DNA of 64,000 nt from Diphasiastrum complanatum (GCA_029204225.1 MU832582.1:1-64000), one strand, 5' to 3'; shown: positions 23,258-35,058, counted from the stretch's first letter. Made by a program: numbers and translations. Notes: generated by a model from the letters alone, not told the origin.

Positions 23258-25913
23258 ATGGGAGATTCCACGATCCAACCTCTGCAGATCGATTCTATTT
23301 TGGGGAAGAATATCCCGGACAAGACCGAGGGATGCATTGCTTCTGAGGGCAGTAGCGTTGGGGGCACTGCTGAATGTGCTGATGGGTTTGGGCAAAGGAA
23401 GGATGAAGTGGTGATCTATGGTGGAAGAGATTTTGATAAGATGTTGAGAAAATCGCTCGGGAAGGATGGATCCGGGTTTGTTGATAGATTTGTAGAATCT
23501 GAAGCGCTGGGGAAAGCGAGCGAGGACGAAATCCAGCTATGGAAGGCGCAGCTTCTTGATGATGGTGAGGTTATGGGTGGGAGAATTTCCACCAGGGTTG
23601 ATGATAAGAATGGAATGGCTACTGAAACCACCAACCTCCTGGCAGGGCATTCTCACCGTCCTTTGACAGCTTTAATGGCAATAAGGGGATTGTTTTGTCT
23701 GCTGGTGCTGGTGTCGACGTCCTTTACGTTGCTGGTGTTTCTTGCTCCAATTGGCTTTGGGCTTGCACGCTTCTTCAGCGTGCACCTTGCGCGGGAAATC
23801 AGTGCTTCCGTTTTTGGAAATTGGCTCTCCATGTGGCCTATTTTGATTGAGAAGATAAATCAGACAAAGGTGATCTTTGCGGGTGATAGAGTCCCCAAGG
23901 GTGAGCGAGTATTAGTGCTCTGTAATCATCGCACAGAAGTCGATTGGATGTACATATGGAACTTGGCCGTTCGCAAAGATCGCATTGGGTATGTTAAATA
24001 TATGTTAAAGAGCAGTGTTCGTAACTTGCCCATCTTTGGATGGGGCTTCCACATCCTTGAGTTCCTCTTTCTTGATAGAAAATGGGAAGTTGATGAACCT
24101 GCCATCAAGACGTATGCCTCCAGCTTCAAAGATCGAAGAGATCCATTGTGGCTGATTCTTTTTCCGGAAGGCACAGATTTTACGTAAGGAATTAAGGGTC
24201 ATATTTGCTTTTAGCTTACCATCCGAGCCACTGTTAAAAAGTTATGTAGAGAAGGTTCATATATTCGCATGTTTGCGATCTTGTTTTTTGTGAGGACCGT
24301 TTTGATCAGGCCTAAGACTTTCTGTTTACTTTATGATATAATTTTGTACAGTAAGAGTAATTTTCGACCTAAGGTTGCTCTTCTTGCAGAGCAACCAGAA
24401 ACAAAAAGTTTCAGTGTTTCGGGTCATAGCTGTCGATGCTAATCATGAACTACGTGCATAGTTTCGTTTCCCGCTCACATGTATAATATACACTAGGAAA
24501 GCGGTTCATTAGCAGCGCAAGTAAGACTGCGAATGTCAACTGTTATGGCAATCGAGATTGGGTCCTTATCTTATGGGATAAAATTCTGCATTTATACATA
24601 GAAGAAATTGTTTTGCTATCAAGCACGACTTTGCTTTTTCCTGCTGAAATTAAATTTTCCTACCAATTGCTGACACTGAATAGCCTCTGATTCAAGAAAG
24701 TCCGATTTAAGAAAGCAATCTGCACCTATAGATCAAAATCCAGGAGATTACACCATGTTACAAATTAGAGCCACAGGAGCAAGCTCAAGTCATAGTATCC
24801 AGTTCCGTAAAATCCATAAGTTCACGTAAATCTCATGGTGTTACATTTGAAATTAGCTGTTTGAAAACTAATAAGCTGTTTATGAATTTGGATAGCGCTG
24901 GAAACCTTTTTAGCCCCAATATTAATTTGGCATTTACCTTTTTGAATTTTGAATAAGGGAAGGTTGATTTCCAAGATCCCTTTCCTTTTGCAACCGATTT
25001 TGTAACACCATGGGGTGCATAATCTCCAATTGCTATAGCTTTTGCTCATGAGTCTTTTCCTTAAGATTCTGTTGACTGATTTGCTGAAGGTTTTTGTTTT
25101 GATTTTACAGGGAAGCCAAAAGGGTGAAAAGTCAACACTTTGCAAAAATGCATGGGCTGAAAAAGCTCAATAATGTTTTACTACCTCGCAGTAAGGGTTT
25201 TGTCGCCTGTCTCTCACATCTTCGGCAGTCCTTGGATGCAGGTGATTTTCCTCTTATTTTTTTGTTGTGCATGTAGTTTCTCTTTATTTCCCGTTTGATG
25301 ATGGTCTGCAATCACTTTTTGTACTTGTCGTTGTTATATAGGAAGGTGGTATGTAGGAACTTTCACGAGTTTGATTAGTTTGTTTAGTTTGCTGTCCCAT
25401 TTCGGTTCTGTATCATTTTATTGGGTCCCAAATATGTGCATTTTCTGGTTATTCCATTTTAATCTTGAGGCTGCTTGTGCATGCTTGACCTTTTCAGTTT
25501 ACGATCTTACCATCGGATACAATTACCGATGTCCTTCGTTTCTCGACAACTTGTTTGGAGTTGATCCGGCAGAGGTTCACGTCCATATTTGTCGCATTCC
25601 TTTGGCTGAAATTCCCATAACAGAGGATACAAGTTCAGCATGGCTTCAGGAAATTTTTTACAAAAAGGATCAATTATTGGACGTTTTCAGGAAGGATGGT
25701 TGTTTTCCCAATAGTGGAGTGGAACGAGATCTAGACATTAGAGGTTATTCCTTTACAATACTTGTCATGTTTGTTGTCACTATCATGTTCTTGACATTTG
25801 CCTTCTCATCAAATTGGATTAAAGCTTATGTGGCTTTCAGTTGTGTTTACCTCACCATTATCACATACATCAATTGGAGGCCCACACCATTTTTTACACG
25901 AGGAAGAAGTTGA
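23258..25913 (+). CDS. LPAT4/5-like: 1-acyl-sn-glycerol-3-phosphate acyltransferase, LPAT4/LPAT5 type
   Basis: Transfers an acyl chain from acyl-CoA to lysophosphatidic acid to make phosphatidic acid, in ER membranes (family knowledge). Exons: start-24,183, 25,111-25,241, 25,498-25,913; introns of 927 and 256 bp with GT-AG ends and matching phases. The PlsC domain carries NHRTEVDW (catalytic His224 and Asp229 counted from 23,258) and FPEGTDFT across the first splice. Hydrophobic segments precede it (RPLTALMAIRGL onward), and two more close the C terminus (FTILVMFVVTIMF and after). From the ATG at 23,615 the protein is 371 residues, the usual family length. The frame is also open upstream: ATG 23,258 (chosen; CCCATGGG context) gives 490 residues, 23,054 gives 558 and 22,886 gives 614. 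Function is sure; the start is not. Confidence 0.9.
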
Positions 25914-26925
25914 CATGATGGCCATAAAGGCACAACGCAAAATTTGCTGTACATTTCTATAATTGACTCGTTTGAAAGTATAATTCTGATACAGACACCA
26001 TACATCAAATTCTTGTTTCCTGATTTGATGTTTTATCCGTGTAATGTTAAAAGCTTTTCCTTTTCCTATTTTGAAAAAGCATTCATAGCAGCTGCAAAAC
26101 TTCTCAATGTTCATGATTGAGCAAAGCTATCTTACTATGAAAGCTATGTGCATTTTAGATCTAAAGTTGAACTTGGGCATTTTAGATTAGCTGCAGTCTG
26201 GTTTCATTGAACAAGTGATGAAGTATTTTGTTTTTTGTTGGAAACTAACTTTTTTGCAAAAGAACAAGTATAACTTGCTATGTTATCATTTTCAATATGC
26301 ATTCTTGGTTTGATAATCTCAGTTATTGGGTTTGTATGGGCATTTGAGCAGTTTAGTGCAACAAAAAGTGTTTTTTTGCCTTTAATGTATTGTTTTTGTT
26401 CATTTCCTTTCTTTTCAGTATTGTTGATGGCAGGAGTTACCAGCTTTGAGTTAATGTGAGTGTTGGCATTTTGTAAGAGTTTTGGGAGTACAGTTTTTTA
26501 AGTTTTATAGAAAAAGGATAAAGGTAAGCTACAAAATCTTCAAGCATTGCCAATAATTATGTGCCGTACATGCATTTCCATGTATTTTAGGTTTGTTCAA
26601 GTTGACAGATGAAATCAAACTCACACCACGCTATCCCATGCACTCATCATCAATTGAAGCACAACATTAGCATAGGTAGTGCAACCAACAACAAAAATCA
26701 AAACAGGTTCACTATGAAAGATGGTTTGGATAAGAAATAATCGTCAACATATCACGGTCCATAGTAAAAGTGAGCTCATGAGAATACCTTCAATATCTTT
26801 TAGAAGCACCAAATTTACCAAGATTGTGAGCTAGAATGATCCAAACAATATGCAAGTTGTATCAAATTATGGTGAAACATGGATTTTAAGTATTCCTTTG
26901 GTCACATATGTTCATGAACAAAGGT
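25914..26925. other. LPAT 3' flank
   Basis: Presumed 3' UTR followed by AT-rich DNA. No clear AATAAA close to the stop codon was seen and no gene is recognised. Confidence 0.5.
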
Positions 26926-27555
26926 TGTGTACTTTTCACACGTGTGAGGACATCTCAAACAATGTGATTGATCTTCTAAGGTGTGTGTGTGATTGCACAT
27001 AGATCTATCATTCAAAAGATACAAGCTATCTAGCTTGAAGAATATAAGGCAAGAGCACTCAATATATGCACCTACATTCATCATTGAACGTTCACAATGA
27101 GAGGCAACGGATGAAAAAAACTTAGTATGAAAATGGCTTGCTCTTGGGTCAAGAGAGAATACAACATGTAGCTCTCGCGTAGAGAGAATGTCAAGAAAAA
27201 ACTAAGTGTGTTGGCTCTCACTCCAAATTTCTAATCAGACAACAGTGTGGACTCAATCACACTCACACTTATAGTAGCTCGAGATCCATGAATAGTAGCA
27301 ATGAAGCTCAATGATTGGACCTCTCTAGAATCACCTCTTGCATTGATTGGAGCACTCCTACATCACCTCTTAGTGGTCAAATGAGATTATGAGGTGCAAT
27401 GTCACTAGCCCTCTACCATCAAGCCAAGTGTGAGCAACCTACACTATTACAAGCTAATCAAAGTCTAAATTTGGCCTAATCACTTTATTACAATGGGTGG
27501 TTTTGACATAGGACCCCCAAACCTCAAGATAGATGGCTTTTACAATTTTCACACA
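26926..27555 (-). mobile_element. 3' LTR of a minus-strand copia element
   Basis: On the minus strand it begins TGTGAAAATTGTAAAAGCC just after a purine tract (AAGGAGG) and the end of a copia RNase H (27,565-27,740), the right order for a 3' LTR. CACACGTGTG lies at 26,937-26,946, near the far end. The sequence is clearly related to 49,519-50,006: shared blocks include GTTGATCTTCTAAGG-like, CTCGAGATCCA and GTCACTAGCCCTCTA. Confidence 0.65.
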
Positions 27556-27564
27556 CCTCCTTAA

Positions 27565-27740
27565 AAGATATCTATGTACTTCAACATAGATCAGATCTAA
27601 ACTTGAAGAAAGCGTTCTTGAGCAATGGTTTTGTGAGAAGATCGGCAATACATGAAGACGATCCAATCTGCTCCAAGATGATCTCTCTTCCAATGACTTT
27701 CTCCCTTATGTAATGTTGTCTCGCTCGGGTTCTCTTTGTA
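27565..27740 (-). pseudogene. Ty1/copia RNase H C-terminal fragment
   Basis: Minus strand reads RTRARQHYIREKVIGREII, then IADLLTKPLLKNAFFKFRSD, the typical end of copia pol. Only this tail remains; upstream pol is missing to the right. Confidence 0.7.
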
Positions 27741-27900
27741 TATTGGAGTGACCTCCACTTTCAACCACACAATTGCAGTGCCACAATATTTGGAAAAGCC
27801 AGTTGGCTACTGGGACATTATGCTGGAATGACTACAATGACAACTGGCTTACTGATAAATTTTGCCAGAATTACCACTTGGACAGCTATCACTTTAATGT

Positions 27901-28042
27901 CAATTGACAGCTGGCAGTAGGTTATTTAAAAAAATTAAAAAATAAGACAATTGACAGCTGGCAGTAGGTTATTTAAAAAAATTAAAAAATAAGACAATTG
28001 ACAGCTAGTAGTAGGTTATTTTAAAAAATTAAAAAAATAAGA
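27901..28042. repeat. 47-bp tandem repeat, 3 copies
   Basis: Units begin at 27,901, 27,948 and 27,995. Each has CAATTGACAGCTGGCAGTAG followed by an A/T-rich half. The third copy carries a few changes. Confidence 0.95.
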
Positions 28043-28199
28043 CAAATGATTAATTTAATAACACACAAATTAAATGTAATTTAAAATATTGTAGCCATTT
28101 GCCTGACTATCTAAATTAAAAAACAATGCTCTAGAACCTAACTAGTTTTTTTTTTGTTTTCTAAACATATTTCTTAACAAGAGAGTACTTTAGCCACTA

Positions 28200-28560
28200 T
28201 ATGCCATGTTTCAGCCATGATATACATAAGAGGAGATTTTCAAAAATACTTTTCGAAGAAAAGCAAAATTTTTAGCTACTTTTAAATGTGTTCAGTAGCA
28301 ATGCTCCAACAAAAAGAACAGCATTCTGGAAAGCATGTTTTGTAAGCGTTCCATAACATTATGCAGCTGTGAAATTTAGAAGTTGAGTTTTAGCCATATA
28401 TCCATCATAATATACACGAGCAAATTTTCATAAATACTTTTCGAGGAAAACATAATTATTTTGAACTACTTTTCACAATGTTATGTAGGAATGCTCCAAC
28501 AAAAAGGAGAGAATTCTGGCACGCTCGTTGCATATGTGTTCCGTAACATTGACATACAGT
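28200..28560. repeat. Diverged ~189-bp tandem duplication
   Basis: Blocks TACTTTTCGA and AATGCTCCAACAAAAAG recur 188-190 bp apart (28,246/28,434 and 28,300/28,490). Each copy ends at GTTCC-TAACATT. No coding content. It borders the recombinase-like locus. Confidence 0.8.
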
Positions 28561-28756
28561 ATCTCTAAGGAACCTTAAACTTTCAATAAAAGAAAAAAAT
28601 ATTATAACATAATTAAACAATTAATGTTCTCAAAAAAAAAACCATGATATTGTTTGTAAACTCAACAAAATGTCGTACAAAAATGATGTTCAGTTATGAC
28701 GAAATCAGTTCCTCTGTAGATGATTTGAAATTACCAAAGCTGTCTAAAACTAAAAT

Positions 28757-30144
28757 CTACTTTTTGCTCAAATCTTTTAATATTCCTGTGGCCACACTGG
28801 CATCTGAAACATTGAATGTGATATGGCAATTACTAAGATTCGAAAAAGTATGTCTGACACTCACGTGTGTACTATTCACTGAAGGTGGAGATACTAAGCG
28901 AGACTTGTAATACTTTTCAAAAGCATCATCAACAGCCTTAATGTTTAATGGGTTACACCAAAACTCATCATCATGATGAAGATTGAGATTGTTTGCATCA
29001 CGAGAAACATCCACCAAAGGATGCTTAACTTCCCTAGAAGCATCATTTGAAGAAGATGGAACACCAAAATTTTCTGCAACAAATTTTCCCTTGAACTGTA
29101 TCGCGATATGTTTGTCCATCTCAGCAGCCAACGCATCCTGAAATTTATTTTCATTACCAGAAATGATGCGCTGCATTGCATGCTCTTTAATGCCCATGTT
29201 ATCTCGATCATACTTGAATTCCAACAACAAATAAAATTAGTCATAGACAAATAAACATATAGCTAAATGTAAAGCCCAAACTAATTTAGCTATATGTCAA
29301 TTCACAATTTAGGAATAATCATTGCATCTGACAAATGAGAGTTTCTATTTTCCAACTACATCAGGTGAATGGCTGGCGTCTAGATAATTGAATTCCATAT
29401 TTTGATATACATAAGTTGATACAGATTTTGTGATTGTTGGTGCTACACTCATTGCTCTATCATGCGCAGAGCATGTATGCATAGCTTTTGAGTTTCTTAA
29501 GTTGCACTTATTCTTGAAGTCATGACTAAAATATGGCTCTTCACCAAAAGAAGGTATAAGTGGAGTGGTAAGAATATACACAGAAAAAGCCATACTAGTA
29601 TCATCTGGGATCATATGAGTATCAAGTGAGAATCGCTCCACTTCACCTGAGAGGTAAACTCAGGTTGAACAATCTGTGTAGAGAAACACAAAACAAAACA
29701 AATGACATAATTAAACAAACTTACTTCATGTATGCGCGAACATCGTGATGACCAGTTATTTTCATGCCACATTCTGTAGGGACTCCAGCATAATTCAGCC
29801 TATTTATACCAGCAACACATCCAGATTTATTGCTAAATACACCCACAACTCCGAATTGAAATAGCATGGACTTCACCCACTTTGATAAAGTGCATTTCCC
29901 AACTCAGTATAAAATAAGTGAATAAAAGCACATCTCATACTATATTTGAATTCGTACGATTAAAATTGGTGTTAAAAACAAAGCATGAGGTGGCGGCTCA
30001 TCATTATCCCAAATAGGATGATTCCCAATTAAAGCTTTATAAGTCACAACATCACTATGATAACAATTCAGGTCGTCTTCTCTTTTCTCAAGAGCACAAT
30101 GTGCAATATCCAGCTTGTAATTTTTGGAAGCATCTTGTGAGGAC
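28757..30144 (-). pseudogene. Tyrosine-recombinase-like gene or relic (Crypton/ZMYM-type fold)
   Basis: Minus strand, three coding segments: about 30,144-29,958 (ends PPPHALFLTPI), 29,902-29,725 and 29,219-28,757. Segment 2 reads SKWVKSMLFQFGV, FSNKSGCVAGINRLNYAGVP, TECGMKITGHHDVRAYMK; segment 3 opens YDRDNMGIKEHAMQRII. This matches the C-terminal catalytic box of tyrosine recombinases: an H/K-x-x-R position, then TGH, then Tyr nine residues after the His. The Arg position is Cys (TGT, one C-to-T from CGT), so this copy is probably inactive. Segment 3 ends in a 155-residue tail without recognised domain. Splice phases as I read them are off by one base at both junctions, so either decay or wrong boundaries. 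A 98-codon ORF (29,345-29,641) lies in the second gap; it may be an extra exon. Confidence is moderate for the fold, low for the gene model. Confidence 0.5.
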
Positions 30145-31296
30145 CTAAAACCAAAAAAAAATCCAAATTACCATGTGAAATGATGGGGCAAGGGAGATAG
30201 AAGAACGCGAACGGAGAAGAGAGCAGGAATATTGCGGAACAGCTCTCTCATTGTAATCGGCTGCTAAATGCAAAAATAGTCTAATAGACAGCTTATGCTA
30301 AATGTAATCACAGCTTTAAGTGTTCTAATTGCCCAACAAGACCTTTAAAAATTAATTCATACTTTGAAACAAGAGTACAGTCCACCGAAAAGATTAGAGA
30401 TGGCTTGTATGTGGTAGAACTGAAATCAGATTCAACGTGAAGTATAGTTCTGAAATAAATGGAAGAGCAGTATGATAACGTGAGTTCCTCAAGCGTCAAA
30501 GATAGCCATCGTCTGATCAGAAATTGAGGAGTCATAGACGTCCGTGTTCTAATTAGAGTGAGTAAACAAGCGCGATCAAACAACAATGAAGGTGCATTCA
30601 ATCACAACAAGCATTCATCTACGTTGTACACAGATAAAAACAAGCTCCTGTTATATTACACTGAAGCACAATAAAAAATAGCAATTACAACAAAAAATGA
30701 CGGCTTCATTGGGAAGCTCAAATAATGTGTCTCATGGACGGAGCAACCCGTAATCTGTGCTTGGATGATCTATTTATAGACTTCATCTATGTATTAATTA
30801 CATTGAATGCTTGTCACCTAATTAGGAAAGTCATTGTACTTGGAAGTATATGGCTTATGTGACAACTGGTCAATAATTTAGCATCGTTGACGCGGATGAG
30901 GACATCGCTGGAACGTTTCTCATTTATTTGAGACAACCTTCGGAATTTTCTCTCTCTTCACATTTTTCACAAGAAGCCGAAGATGCCCCATAAAGACGGT
31001 GATGTCTTTAAAACAGCTTAATGCATGAATATAGATGACCTTAGGGATTTTCTCTCTCTTCGCATTATTTGCAAAGAGCTGAAGGTGTGTTAAAAGCAAT
31101 TAAACTTTTGAACTATATAAGTGTCGCATTTTGGGAAAATGCGAAAAAGCCGAAGTTGTTGAAAATATAGTGTATTTCTGCAGACTGTTGAAAAAGTAAT
31201 GTATTTCTGCAGACTGTTGAAAAAGTAATTTATTTTTGTAGACTTTGTTCTAAATGCAAGTTTTGTGGAAGTCCTTGAAGATGGCCAAGTCTTCAG
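30145..31296. other. Upstream of recombinase-like locus
   Basis: No family recognised. A 97-codon minus-strand ORF (30,308-30,601) could be an upstream exon of the recombinase-like gene, but nothing in it identifies it. From about 30,900 onward TTTTCTCTCTCTTC and GCCGAAG-like blocks recur, suggesting old repeats. Confidence 0.4.
31160..31240. repeat. 29-bp tandem repeat
   Basis: TGTATTTCTGCAGACTG plus TTGAAAAAGTAA occurs twice in a row, and a third partial copy follows with TTTATTTTTGTAGACT. Confidence 0.9.
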
Positions 31297-32016
31297 TCAC
31301 ATTGTGAAGACACCATATACCTGTATCGCGGCAGTCTCTTGTATACGGTACTCGGTCACTGGCAAGTGCTCTCGTCGATCTTTGAAATGGCCCCAATGAC
31401 CATCCTTGTAAAATCCTCCTGAACACAAGAATGCAAACAAATCGATGGGAGGTTGCATAGGACGTGGCTCGGAGAGTACCTTAAATATCAGTTGTGCCAA
31501 AATGATCATGGGCACATTGTACCAAGCTTTTTGTTGTGATTTTCTTTCTTTGTTCATCTCTATGTCCATCCATCTACAATCTTCCGGGGGCATGTGTTTC
31601 AGGATTGTCTCTTTGTTGGACAATCCGAACTTTTGTAGCATAAAAATGTCATGTGCTAAGGTATGCGGCACATGGATCTTGGTCAACCTACAAATAACGA
31701 TGTAATGGGTTAGAATAGAACTTGATGGATTGCAACATGATGGCAACACAAACTTCGACAATAACTTGTTCATCCCATCAAGTGCTAGAATAAGCTCCCT
31801 CTCTTGAGTAGGAGCAACTTCCAAAAATGTGCACTCAACTCGGATGTGCTTTTCCTTCGCATTCGAGAATGCTAGTACCACAAATGAGGCACACATTTTA
31901 GATTGACCGCGCAGAATAAGAGAGAGAGCCCGTAGAATGGGAGAGAGAACATCGTGATGTTGTGGGGGCGATGAGAACGTCACGATGTCATGGGGGCGAT
32001 GGGAGAGGATCTTCAT
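31297..32016 (-). CDS. Hypothetical protein, 239 codons
   Basis: The longest uninterrupted ORF in this part of the window outside microsatellites. It starts MKILSHRPHDIV, has a Leu-rich N-terminal half and a mixed C-terminal half (PEDCRWMDIEMNKERKSQQK, PPIDLFAFLCSGGF). I recognise no domain. Composition is not repetitive and the opposite-strand frame is shorter. It could be an orphan gene, a transposon-borne gene fragment or a chance ORF; no neighbour suggests a role. Confidence 0.35.
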   Translation of the reverse strand: MKILSHRPHDIVTFSSPPQHHDVLSPILRALSLILRGQSKMCASFVVLAFSNAKEKHIRVECTFLEVAPTQERELILALDGMNKLLSKFVLPSCCNPSSSILTHYIVICRLTKIHVPHTLAHDIFMLQKFGLSNKETILKHMPPEDCRWMDIEMNKERKSQQKAWYNVPMIILAQLIFKVLSEPRPMQPPIDLFAFLCSGGFYKDGHWGHFKDRREHLPVTEYRIQETAAIQVYGVFTM

Positions 32017-32984
32017 GGTGGGATATGGGAGAGGAGTGTTGCCTCTTTTTTGTTGTTCAGTGGGCCATTGGTAGAGGAGCGTCTTCTACAATGCAGCATG
32101 GGAGCATATGTATGATTTCTTTCTTGAATCATTGTGATTGAGATTCAGGTTCATTGGTAGGTCGACGGCCACTGGTTGTGCCTTTTTCCTTTGCATTTTC
32201 TTGATGCTATTGATCTACTGTGGTTTGTTGTTGATTGGCGCTTTATCCTACTATGGTGTTTGGATTGTGTCGCCTTGCCTCTTGTTTGGTGATGGTGGTG
32301 GTCTAACAGTTATTCGTGGCTTGTGTTGGCTACTGGATGTTGGCCCTATTTGTGAAGATTTTATATGGGAACGGCTTGTCTTCCTTACTTGCTTTTGGCT
32401 TATGTTTGTCGCTTTTGGTGTTTCTCACTCTATCGCTTGGTTTGCTACGATTTTCTACTGTCCTACCATGTCATCTGAAATGGTATGGCTCTCTGAACTA
32501 TACCAAATTATCTGGAAGGAATAAGGAGGCACTTATCTATTTTCATTGCTTACTTTCTGGTTGGTAGGAGTCGTCTGTGAGAAAATGAAGTAATTTAACA
32601 GTATTTCAAATCACGTACGTTATTTAAGGTCATGTCTAGAAAGGCAACTTATCGAGAGAAGAAACAAGACAAAATATTATAGATTCTAAATGTTTCCTTA
32701 CCCATTACCTAGACTTGTTCTCAGTCGTAGGGCTATGAACACTATATGAGATTTGTATATGGATTCCTTTGTTATTATCTTGTTTAGAACGTAGATCCAG
32801 CTAGCAGTTGTTTTGGTCAATATTGACATGTTTTGTGGGAAAAAGCATCCATGGGCTATTTCATCATCTGCTGCATCTGGCCAGATTAATTAATATCTTG
32901 AATGCTGGCAACCATTGACCGAGCATATTGAAGATATTCGCTACATCATTGAGTTGTAATAGGGTTCGGGAGGAGATGACACAA
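32017..32984. other. Unclassified DNA
   Basis: Overlapping + strand ORFs (128 and 83 codons at 32,138-32,567) encode Leu/Phe/Cys-rich strings typical of T/G-rich noncoding DNA; I do not treat them as genes. Nothing else recognised. Confidence 0.45.
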
Positions 32985-33546
32985 GTGGAGTTATGGCATA
33001 AAAAAATTAGACCATCCTAATCTTCAAGCAATGGAATCCAAGGTCTCCAAGGAGCTTTCTCTCGGCCTCCCCAAATCATTCTCAAGATGTGGCAAAGGAT
33101 GTGAGGCTTGTGGCCTTTCAAAGTCTCATAAGGCATCCTACAAGAGATCCTTGACAAGATCTACCTCTCCTTTAGATCTCATTCATTCTGATGTACATTC
33201 CTTTTCACATGAAAGTAATGGAGGTGACTTAATGTATGTGATTTTCATAGATGATTGTACTAGATTTACTTGGATAGATTTATTGTCAAAGAAGAGTCTT
33301 GTATATGAAGCTTTTGTGAAGTTTAAATCTCTTGTTGAGAAGCAACTTAGTTCTAATATACCCATTTCCTTTTGGAAGGAAGCTATTACATGTGCTAGCT
33401 TTTTCTATAATAGGCTTCCAAGTAATGCTATTGGTGGGATCTTACCATATCAAGCTTTGTATGGCAATAAGCCAAATGTAAAAGATTTAAAAGTCTTTGG
33501 ATGTATTTGTTATGTCCATTTTCCTTTGGAAAGAATACCGTTTTAG
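32985..33546 (+). pseudogene. Ty1/copia integrase fragment with internal deletion
   Basis: Begins with the gag-pre-integrase zinc region (LWHKKLDHPNLQAMES; one extra A in a run near 33,000 shifts the frame), then CGKGCEACGLSKSHKASYK. The integrase core starts at DLIHSDVHSF and MYVIFIDDCTRFTW, so the first two catalytic-region Asp blocks are present. After KFKSLVEKQLSSNI it jumps to ISFWKEAITCASFFYNRLPS and LYGNKPNVKDLKVFGCICY. The part with the catalytic Glu is deleted, yet the frame is kept across the join. No RT follows. Confidence 0.85.
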
Positions 33547-35058
33547 TAATTTTGGGAAAATCCCGAGTTCCATTCTTTGCAAAAAAACATGAAATTTGAT
33601 TTCTTATTTGTTTTTTCATACTATTTGCACATGTTTTTTGTTTGGAGATTGATTGAAAGAAGGTAATCCTTTCATGCATCTCTCTTAATCATTTTATGCT
33701 GACTCTATGGTTTGTGCATGGATAACATTTTATATTTATATGTCACTCTTAACCAAAGTTGAGAACTATAGACATCAAAAACATCATACAATATTTTCGA
33801 GTTATATTTTTAACAAAATATGATTTGTGGACTTTTTTTTTTGTTAAGCAACTGGCCAGTTGTAGTCAACAACTCTATCCATACACCCCCACTGTGATTT
33901 GTGGTCATATTTTAACACCAAGCAACATTTTGATTTAATGAATTCATAAATGCTTTATCTTGAAGTGTGTTTCTGTTTTAAAAATAATTCAATTTTGTTT
34001 GTTTTTCTTTCAACTTGAGCACATCTCAAGTTTTCAATTGCACCTTATTTTTGGCTAGTTTTATATCGCAATTTACAATGAATGAAGCTTTTTGGTGGAT
34101 GTTATGTTCTCTTTTCTAAAATCGCACTAGATAAATTTCTCTATTATATATGGACATTGTGAAATTTCTAAGAAATTGATGCATTTGCCAAATGTAATTG
34201 CTATATATTTTACTAAAATAGTAATCATATTGTAACAACAAATCATGTTTATATCACGAGTCAAAGTATAAAAAAAATTGTGTACACACATCTTTACCCT
34301 CAAGTAAAGAAACCAACAATTATTGACTACTTGATTTTACTTAATTATGTTACAAACTTTTATTGAGTTGCAATTTATTCACGATAGGTTTTGAGGTGCA
34401 TGTGATAACCTTCATGATTATTTGGATTTAATTTCTCATGTGATTATGATTGTACAATTATAAATGTATAATTTTAATAGCTAGAACATAAACAAAAGAC
34501 AAAATTGTTAATTTATGTGCAAGGTATTGGCTTTTCTTGTGATTGTATAGTTATGAATGTATATTATTAATAGTTGAAACACAAACAAAAAACAAAATTG
34601 ATAACATATGTGCAATGTATTTGGATTTTGTTGTAACTAACGCATGATTTACACAGTACTTGATAGTAGTTAAACATGTACAAATAAAAATATGCACAAT
34701 GCTCTATATTGTGAACCACCACTCATATTTCATTGGGTATAACATATTTGAAAATGCAACATGAACAATGATTACTACAAGCATAACCTATGCATTTTTA
34801 ATCTCTGTGATTATCATTGAACAAGCCAAATTACTTAGGTATGATTTTATAATATAAAAATAATTAATTCAATTTACATCCAATTTTGAAATTCAAGAAA
34901 ATCAAACATAAAACTTGATATCCAATAAATAAATAAAAACCATCATATTGATAGATATAAGATACACACATGAACATTAAACTTATGAAAGATAAAATAT
35001 AAAATATATCATTTGAATAATGAATGTACAAAATGGATTGTATGAGATTTGAACAATT
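33547..35058. other. AT-rich spacer with a 93-bp duplication
   Basis: No ORF of note. GATTGTA-C/T-A-A/G-TTAT blocks with AACA-AAACAAAA-GACAAAATTG recur at about 34,448 and 34,541, a diverged tandem duplication of 93 bp. Confidence 0.6.

Noticed and set aside
23060-23634. Minus-strand ORFs of 111 and 72 codons under the LPAT first exon
   Set aside because: Shadow frames in a GC-richer exon; no family resemblance and the + strand frame is clearly coding.
32138-32567. Overlapping 128- and 83-codon hydrophobic + strand ORFs
   Set aside because: Two frames open together in T/G-rich DNA, with no membrane-protein pattern beyond composition.
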